From: LGRD01 sp031378125 | GTDB lineage: Bacteria > Pseudomonadota > Gammaproteobacteria > Burkholderiales > Burkholderiaceae_C | NCBI GenBank assembly: GCA_031378125.1 | Contig: JANNDW010000371.1 | Coordinates: forward strand, 1-10,079 | Direction: 5' to 3' | DNA: 10,079 bases | In this document: positions 6,653-10,079 of the stretch, piece after piece | Layout of the letters: each line of letters begins with the position of its first letter | Numbering within the stretch: position 1 is the first letter of the stretch | Notes under the pieces: model-generated | Database searches by the model: none | Told to the model about the DNA's origin: nothing | What the model saw: the letters and a program-made list of their open reading frames with translations, nothing else | Program-made: the position numbers and the translations under genes

Positions 6653-6910
6653 CTATTCCACGGTAGTGAGCTTGCGCCTGCGCGCCGTTCGGCGCGCGGG
6701 GGTCAAGCTCATCGTCCGTGCCGCGTCGGACCGCAGCAGTTGCTTGAGCGAAGGGCGCGCGGTCGATTCGATGCGGCGCCATTGCGCCACCGGCACCAGG
6801 ACGGCGGCCTCGGCCCCCCGCCGGGTCACCATTTGCGGACCTGCGGCAATGCACGCTTCCAGAAATTCGCTGAAGCGTGCCTTCGCGTCTTGAACAGGCC
6901 AGGTTTTCAT
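6653..6910 (-). CDS. Phd/YefM-family antitoxin paired with VapC
   Basis: This 85-residue antitoxin has an N-terminal DNA-binding and dimerisation part of the Phd/YefM type: MKTWPVQDAKARFSEFLEAC (1-20), then GPQMVTRRGAEAAVLVPVAQW (24-44). A basic C-terminal tail (about 50-85, with RRTARRRK) would wrap the toxin. I chose the ATG at 6910 because MKTWPVQDAKARF is the usual family start and GGGAG lies 7 nt before it. An in-frame ATG at 6928 would add six residues and swallow that site. The antitoxin-toxin complex would be expected to repress its own promoter in the divergent region before the ParA-like gene. A short CTA-GGT-TAG palindrome lies there (6943-6951), but no firm operator can be named. 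The reading frame is intact. Confidence 0.9.
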   Translation of the reverse strand: MKTWPVQDAKARFSEFLEACIAAGPQMVTRRGAEAAVLVPVAQWRRIESTARPSLKQLLRSDAARTMSLTPARRTARRRKLTTVE

Positions 6911-6917
6911 CACAACA

Positions 6918-6922
6918 CTCCC
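6918..6922 (-). promoter_or_regulatory. Shine-Dalgarno site fixing the antitoxin start
   Basis: The minus strand reads GGGAG here, 7 nt before the ATG at 6910. It favours that start over the upstream in-frame ATG at 6928. Confidence 0.6.
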
Positions 6923-7049
6923 ATTCAAACCAGTCAGATGTCTAGGTTAGCAGAGCAAGATCAACGGCCCACCCACGGCCCGACCACCAGCCATGCCCGC
7001 CCCGACGCCGCCCGGCGCCCTCGGCCTCGGCGCCGGCCTGCGGCGACAC

Positions 7050-7072
7050 AGACGGGTGGTTTTCACCCGTCT
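7050..7072. promoter_or_regulatory. Perfect 9-bp stem-loop upstream of the ParA-like gene
   Basis: AGACGGGTG, loop GTTTT, then CACCCGTCT form a perfect 9-bp inverted repeat, followed on the plus strand by TAT. It lies in the 229-nt divergent region (6911-7139), 67 nt before the ParA-like start. It could be an operator for an autoregulated ATPase, an attenuator in its leader, or a terminator, though the T-run is very short. The core GACGGG...CCCGTCTT also occurs in the 70-bp repeats. No other element in this gap is convincing. Confidence 0.45.
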
Positions 7073-7139
7073 TATCCGCCCACTGGTGCGCCCGGCCGGT
7101 GCTGCAATGGCCCCAACCCACCGCCGAAAGCAGTGCACC

Positions 7140-8090
7140 ATGCCCGTGATCGCCGTCGTCAACAGAAAAGGGGGCAGCGGCAAGAGCACGCTGGCCACGC
7201 ACCTGGCGGCTTACTGCGCCAATGCCGGCATGTCGGTGATGCTGGGCGACGTGGACCGCCAGCAGTCCACCCAAACCTGGTTGCGGCTGCGCTCGGCAAA
7301 CCGCAGCGTGGCGCGCCAACCCATCGTGGGTTGGGCCGTCGACCCCCAGCGCGGCCTGCGCGCGCCGGCCGGCACGACGCATGTGATTCTGGACACGCCG
7401 GGAGGCCTGAGCGGCTTCGACCTGGCGCGGGTGGTGATGTTTGCCGACGCTGTTCTGATGCCGGTCTGCAACTCGGTGTTCGACCGCGAATCCGCGGCAC
7501 TGTGCCATGCCGAACTGATGACGCTGCCGCGCGTGGCCAGCGGCCGTTGCCACGTGGCGGCGGTGGGCATGCGGCTGGACGCGCGCACGCGCGCCGCCGA
7601 GGTGCTCAAGGCCTGGGCCGAGGGGCTCCAGCTGCCCTTCGTCGGCGTGTTGCGCGACACCCAAGCCTATGTGCGCTGCATCGAAACCGGCATGAGCTTG
7701 TTCGACCTGCCCGTCGCCCAAGTGCAGCCCGACCTGTTGCAGTGGCGCCCCATCCTGCGCTGGCTGGCACCGGTGTTGCACCCGGCCGTTCGGGAGGCCG
7801 CGCCGGCCAGGCGGGTGCTGACCACGGGCCGGGTTTCGGCATCAACCACCTCAGTGGCGCCGGCATCGACGCTGCATCACCCCTCGCCCGCGCAGCCACT
7901 GGCACCATCGCCGCTGGTCGACGAGCCGCCGGTTCTCACCGCCATCGTGCAGCCTGCCGCGCCGGTTCGGCCGCGCCTTCACGAGACTCCCGTGCGCGGG
8001 GCCTTGGCCAACCCGCCGACGCTGGCCTTGCGCATGCGCGGCCTGCTCGACCTGCGGCCCCTGTGGAAGCGGGCGCAGCGCGGTGCATAG
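7140..8090 (+). CDS. Orphan ParA/MinD-like ATPase with Pro/Ala-rich C-terminal extension
   Basis: This 316-residue protein starts at MPVIAVVNRKGGSGKST, the usual ParA N-terminus. An upstream in-frame ATG at 7107 would add only a low-complexity leader, and no strong ribosome site is visible for either start. The deviant Walker A motif is KGGSGKST (10-17, signature K10 and K15). The Walker A' region is GDVDRQQST (D37, D39), and Walker B is HVILDTPGG (D85). These define the ParA/MinD group of dimerising ATPases that position DNA or protein cargo. The ATPase core seems to end near residue 215-220. The following roughly 95 residues are rich in Pro, Ala and Thr and end in a basic segment (LRMRGLLDLRPLWKRAQRG), which could be a partner or DNA-binding tail (inference). 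No ParB, FlhF or other recognisable partner lies beside it. A plasmid role is not supported here; the cargo is unknown. Confidence 0.88.
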   Translation: MPVIAVVNRKGGSGKSTLATHLAAYCANAGMSVMLGDVDRQQSTQTWLRLRSANRSVARQPIVGWAVDPQRGLRAPAGTTHVILDTPGGLSGFDLARVVMFADAVLMPVCNSVFDRESAALCHAELMTLPRVASGRCHVAAVGMRLDARTRAAEVLKAWAEGLQLPFVGVLRDTQAYVRCIETGMSLFDLPVAQVQPDLLQWRPILRWLAPVLHPAVREAAPARRVLTTGRVSASTTSVAPASTLHHPSPAQPLAPSPLVDEPPVLTAIVQPAAPVRPRLHETPVRGALANPPTLALRMRGLLDLRPLWKRAQRGA

Positions 8091-8112
8091 GCAGCGAGCG
8101 CCGCGTCGGGTG

Positions 8113-8138
8113 GCTTGCCCGCTTGGCCGCGGGTCAAG
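8113..8138. terminator. Possible bidirectional hairpin between convergent genes
   Basis: CTTGCCC and GGGTCAAG form a stem with one bulged T around a 10-nt loop, in the 43-nt gap between the ParA-like stop and the lysoplasmalogenase stop, and it touches the latter. There is no T-run in either direction. The position is right for a shared terminator; the structure is weak. Confidence 0.3.
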
Positions 8139-8826
8139 CGCGGGAATGCGTTGCCGTCTCGGCCGCCAGTGAGTTCGCAATGCACCACTGCGCGAGCCAA
8201 TAGCTCAGCAAAATCCACAGCGCCGACAAGGGCAGCGGTGCCGCGAACTTGTTGAACGCCAGCAGGCTGTCGGAGACCATGAACAATATGCCTCCCAGCG
8301 CGGCACTGCGCGCCAGCTTCTCGGTTGGAAGGCCGGCGCTCGCACGCCACCACGCCGCTGCCTGGGCCGCCATGCACGCCAGGCACACCACGTAGGCCAG
8401 CACCGGCACGCGCAGCCCGAACTGGATGCCGGGCCACAGCTGAAGGAGGATCAACGCGGCGATCGCCGCATAGAGCGCAAACGGCAAGCGCCCGGCGCCA
8501 AACCGCAACGGCACGCTGAACGCGGCGATATAGGCCAGGTGCGCGAGCAGGAAGGACACCAGCCCTGGCAAAAAACCCTGCTGCGGCCACAACAGGAACA
8601 CATCGCCCAGCAGCGACAGCAGCAGCCCGATGCGAATCCACTGGCGCTGCCGGGGCTGATAGCCCCCGCGCGGCCAGGCATGCGCAATGACCAGCAGCGT
8701 GGTCAGCGGCTTGAAGGCAAATGCCAGCCACGCCGGCAACGCGCCCGAAGCGGATGCGATGGTGAGGCCGGCGCTGAGGGCCGCCAGCCAGGGCAACCAG
8801 GGTTGCCAGCGCGCCACGGCGTTCAT
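8134..8826 (-). CDS. YhhN/TMEM86-family membrane protein, probable lysoplasmalogenase
   Basis: This 230-residue integral membrane protein has about eight hydrophobic helices. YhhN-family signatures are visible: FAFKPLTTLLVIAHAW (about 37-53), IGLLLSLLGDVFLLWP (with the conserved Asp), GLVSFLLAHLAYIAAF, and GGILFMVSDSLLAFNKF (second conserved Asp) near the C-terminus. The family includes human TMEM86B, shown to hydrolyse the vinyl-ether bond of lysoplasmalogens. Bacterial members are annotated by homology, and their physiological substrate is usually untested. The start is the ATG at 8826, which shares its A with the stop of the helicase gene. A GTG start one codon upstream (8829) is possible. 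AAGGTGG lies just upstream. The overlap points to translational coupling in a helicase-YhhN operon, an unobvious functional pairing. Family firm, reaction inferred. Confidence 0.88.
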   Translation of the reverse strand: MNAVARWQPWLPWLAALSAGLTIASASGALPAWLAFAFKPLTTLLVIAHAWPRGGYQPRQRQWIRIGLLLSLLGDVFLLWPQQGFLPGLVSFLLAHLAYIAAFSVPLRFGAGRLPFALYAAIAALILLQLWPGIQFGLRVPVLAYVVCLACMAAQAAAWWRASAGLPTEKLARSAALGGILFMVSDSLLAFNKFAAPLPLSALWILLSYWLAQWCIANSLAAETATHSRA

Positions 8827-10079
8827 CACACCACCTTGTCCTTGTCCATGGCCTGACCCTGCGCCGCCCGCAGCGCCGCCGCTTCGCGCAATGCTTTCAG
8901 CTTCGCGCGCGGGTCTTCCCTGGCAGTGACCTCATGCAACTTCATCTCGGCAATGAAGCGGCTGGGAATGCCTTGCACCACATCGCGCCCGCGCTTGCGC
9001 CGGCGCAGCGTGTTGACGGCCAGCGTGCTGCGTGCGCGGGTGATGCCCACATACATCAGGCGGCGCTCTTCTTCCAGGCGCTGCGGCGTCATCTGATCGT
9101 CTTCACTTCGGAACGGCAGCAAGCCTTCGTTGACGCCGGCCAGCACCACATGCGCCCACTCCAGCCCCTTGGCGGCGTGCAGCGTGCTCAGGCTCACCAC
9201 GTTCGGGTCGTCGCCGCGTTCGGCCAGGCTGATGATGACGGAGATGGTTTGTGCGACCTCGATCACCGTCTTCCTTTCGGTCTCGAACGTGGCGCCGCCG
9301 TCGTTCTCGATCTCGCCGCCGCAGCGCCTGGCGATCCAATCGACGAAGTCCAGCACGTTGCTCCAGCGGCTGGCGGCGAGCTTCTCGCTGTCTTCGCCTT
9401 CATGGAGATGTTTCTCGTAGGCGATGTCGGCCAGCCAGCCCAGCAGCAATGCCTTGGCGTCCTCACTGCCGCTGGTGTGTCGGGCACGGTATTCGAGGTC
9501 GTTCACACAGCGGCCGAACTCGTGCAGCGAGCCTACCGCGCGCGCATTCAGCACGGTCCCCAGGCTGTCGGCGAACAGTGCCTCGAACAGGCTGCTCTTG
9601 AAGCGTGACGCAAATTCGCCCAGGCGGTTGAGCGTCTCGTGGCCGATGCCGCGCTTGGGCGTGGTGACGGCGCGCAGGAACGCCGGGTCGTCGTCGTTGT
9701 TGACCAGCAGGCGCAGCCAGGCGCACAGATCCTTGATCTCGGCGCGGTCGAAAAAACTCTGCCCGCCCGAGACCTTGTACGGGATCTGCGCGCCACGCAG
9801 CTTCTGCTCGAAAACACGGGCCTGGTGGTTGGCGCGGTACAGGATGGCAAAGTCAGACAGCTTCAACGCACCGCTGTTCTGCGCCTGGCCTGCGCGCAAT
9901 GCCTGGATTCGGGCCACCGCGCGTTCGGCCTCATGCTCCTCGCCGTCGCAGGCCAGCACCTTCACGGGCTCGCCTTCGCCGTGGTCGCTCCACAGTTTCT
10001 TTTCAAATAGCTTCGGGTTGCAGGCGATGACCTGGTTGGCCGCCAGCAGGATGGCGCCGGTGGAGCGGTAGTTCTGTTC
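8826..10079 (-). CDS. rep: ATP-dependent DNA helicase Rep (SF1 UvrD/Rep), C-terminal part, 5' end outside window
   Basis: The frame is open from the right edge to TGA (8828-8826), giving 417 residues. The GTG at 9965 is internal: codons before it read EQNYRSTGAILLAANQVIA, the conserved QNYRS motif of SF1A helicases. Further motifs are GGQSFFDRAEIKDL, then motif V TLHAAKGLEW (about 299-308 of the visible part) and motif VI RRLMYVGITRAR (about 339-350). GIPSRFIAEM (370-379) and a short Ala/Lys-rich tail end the protein. SF1A helicases unwind DNA 3' to 5'. The Walker A and B motifs lie outside the window. The protein ends about 65 residues after motif VI, without the long tail usual in UvrD/PcrA, which favours Rep, the helicase that helps restart and clear replication forks. 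Confusion with UvrD is possible. It is coupled to the YhhN gene by a 1-nt overlap. Confidence 0.88.
   Translation of the reverse strand, partial: EQNYRSTGAILLAANQVIACNPKLFEKKLWSDHGEGEPVKVLACDGEEHEAERAVARIQALRAGQAQNSGALKLSDFAILYRANHQARVFEQKLRGAQIPYKVSGGQSFFDRAEIKDLCAWLRLLVNNDDDPAFLRAVTTPKRGIGHETLNRLGEFASRFKSSLFEALFADSLGTVLNARAVGSLHEFGRCVNDLEYRARHTSGSEDAKALLLGWLADIAYEKHLHEGEDSEKLAASRWSNVLDFVDWIARRCGGEIENDGGATFETERKTVIEVAQTISVIISLAERGDDPNVVSLSTLHAAKGLEWAHVVLAGVNEGLLPFRSEDDQMTPQRLEEERRLMYVGITRARSTLAVNTLRRRKRGRDVVQGIPSRFIAEMKLHEVTAREDPRAKLKALREAAALRAAQGQAMDKDKVV

Noticed and set aside
6925..6965. Sigma-70 promoter for the toxin-antitoxin operon (TTGATC on the minus strand, then ACATCT 17 nt later)
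   Set aside because: The -35 is plausible but the -10 is poor; alternatives with better -10 have wrong spacing, so no promoter is annotated.
6602..8203. A 533-codon plus-strand open frame across the antitoxin and ParA-like genes
   Set aside because: It is Arg/Pro/Ala/Gly-rich without motifs and overlaps two genes with firm family signatures in other frames.

Overview
The window looks like chromosomal DNA of a high-GC betaproteobacterium, most likely Burkholderiales (Comamonadaceae or a relative). This is inferred from strong G/C bias at third codon positions and from the style of the proteins: a DUF1800/DUF1501 pair, a LytS/LytTR two-component pair, a short secreted 'YVPP...YFVQ' protein, and a Phd-VapC pair starting MKTWPVQDAKARF. 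No species can be named from the sequence alone. I see no rRNA, tRNA, CRISPR array, transposase or phage gene.

Positions 1-2745 (+) hold the C-terminal part of a DUF1800 protein, open at the left edge, followed 10 nt later by a Tat-exported DUF1501 protein. They form an exported-protein operon of unknown function. Positions 2892-5230 (+) hold a two-component system. The membrane histidine kinase of the LytS/YehU type has an unusual Ala/Pro/Glu-rich region between its two membrane segments. Its stop codon overlaps the start of a LytTR-type response regulator.

Positions 5231-5596 contain no gene but hold two identical 70-bp direct repeats, each with two hairpins, and a further hairpin. A small Sec-exported protein of unknown function follows (5597-6052, +). 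The convergent gap 6053-6234 holds a 16-bp imperfect inverted repeat. Positions 6235-6910 (-) encode a toxin-antitoxin pair: a Phd/YefM-like antitoxin and a PIN-domain VapC toxin. In this toxin the Glu expected at residue 42 is Ala, so it may be inactive or weakened.

A 229-nt divergent region with a perfect 9-bp stem-loop leads to an orphan ParA/MinD-like ATPase with a Pro/Ala-rich C-terminal extension (7140-8090, +). Converging on it from the right edge are the C-terminal part of a Rep-type SF1 DNA helicase and a YhhN-family lysoplasmalogenase (both -), joined by a 1-nt stop/start overlap.

No clearly new multi-gene system is evident. The points most worth following are the altered VapC active site, the tandem structured repeat, the ParA without ParB, and the unusual kinase input region.
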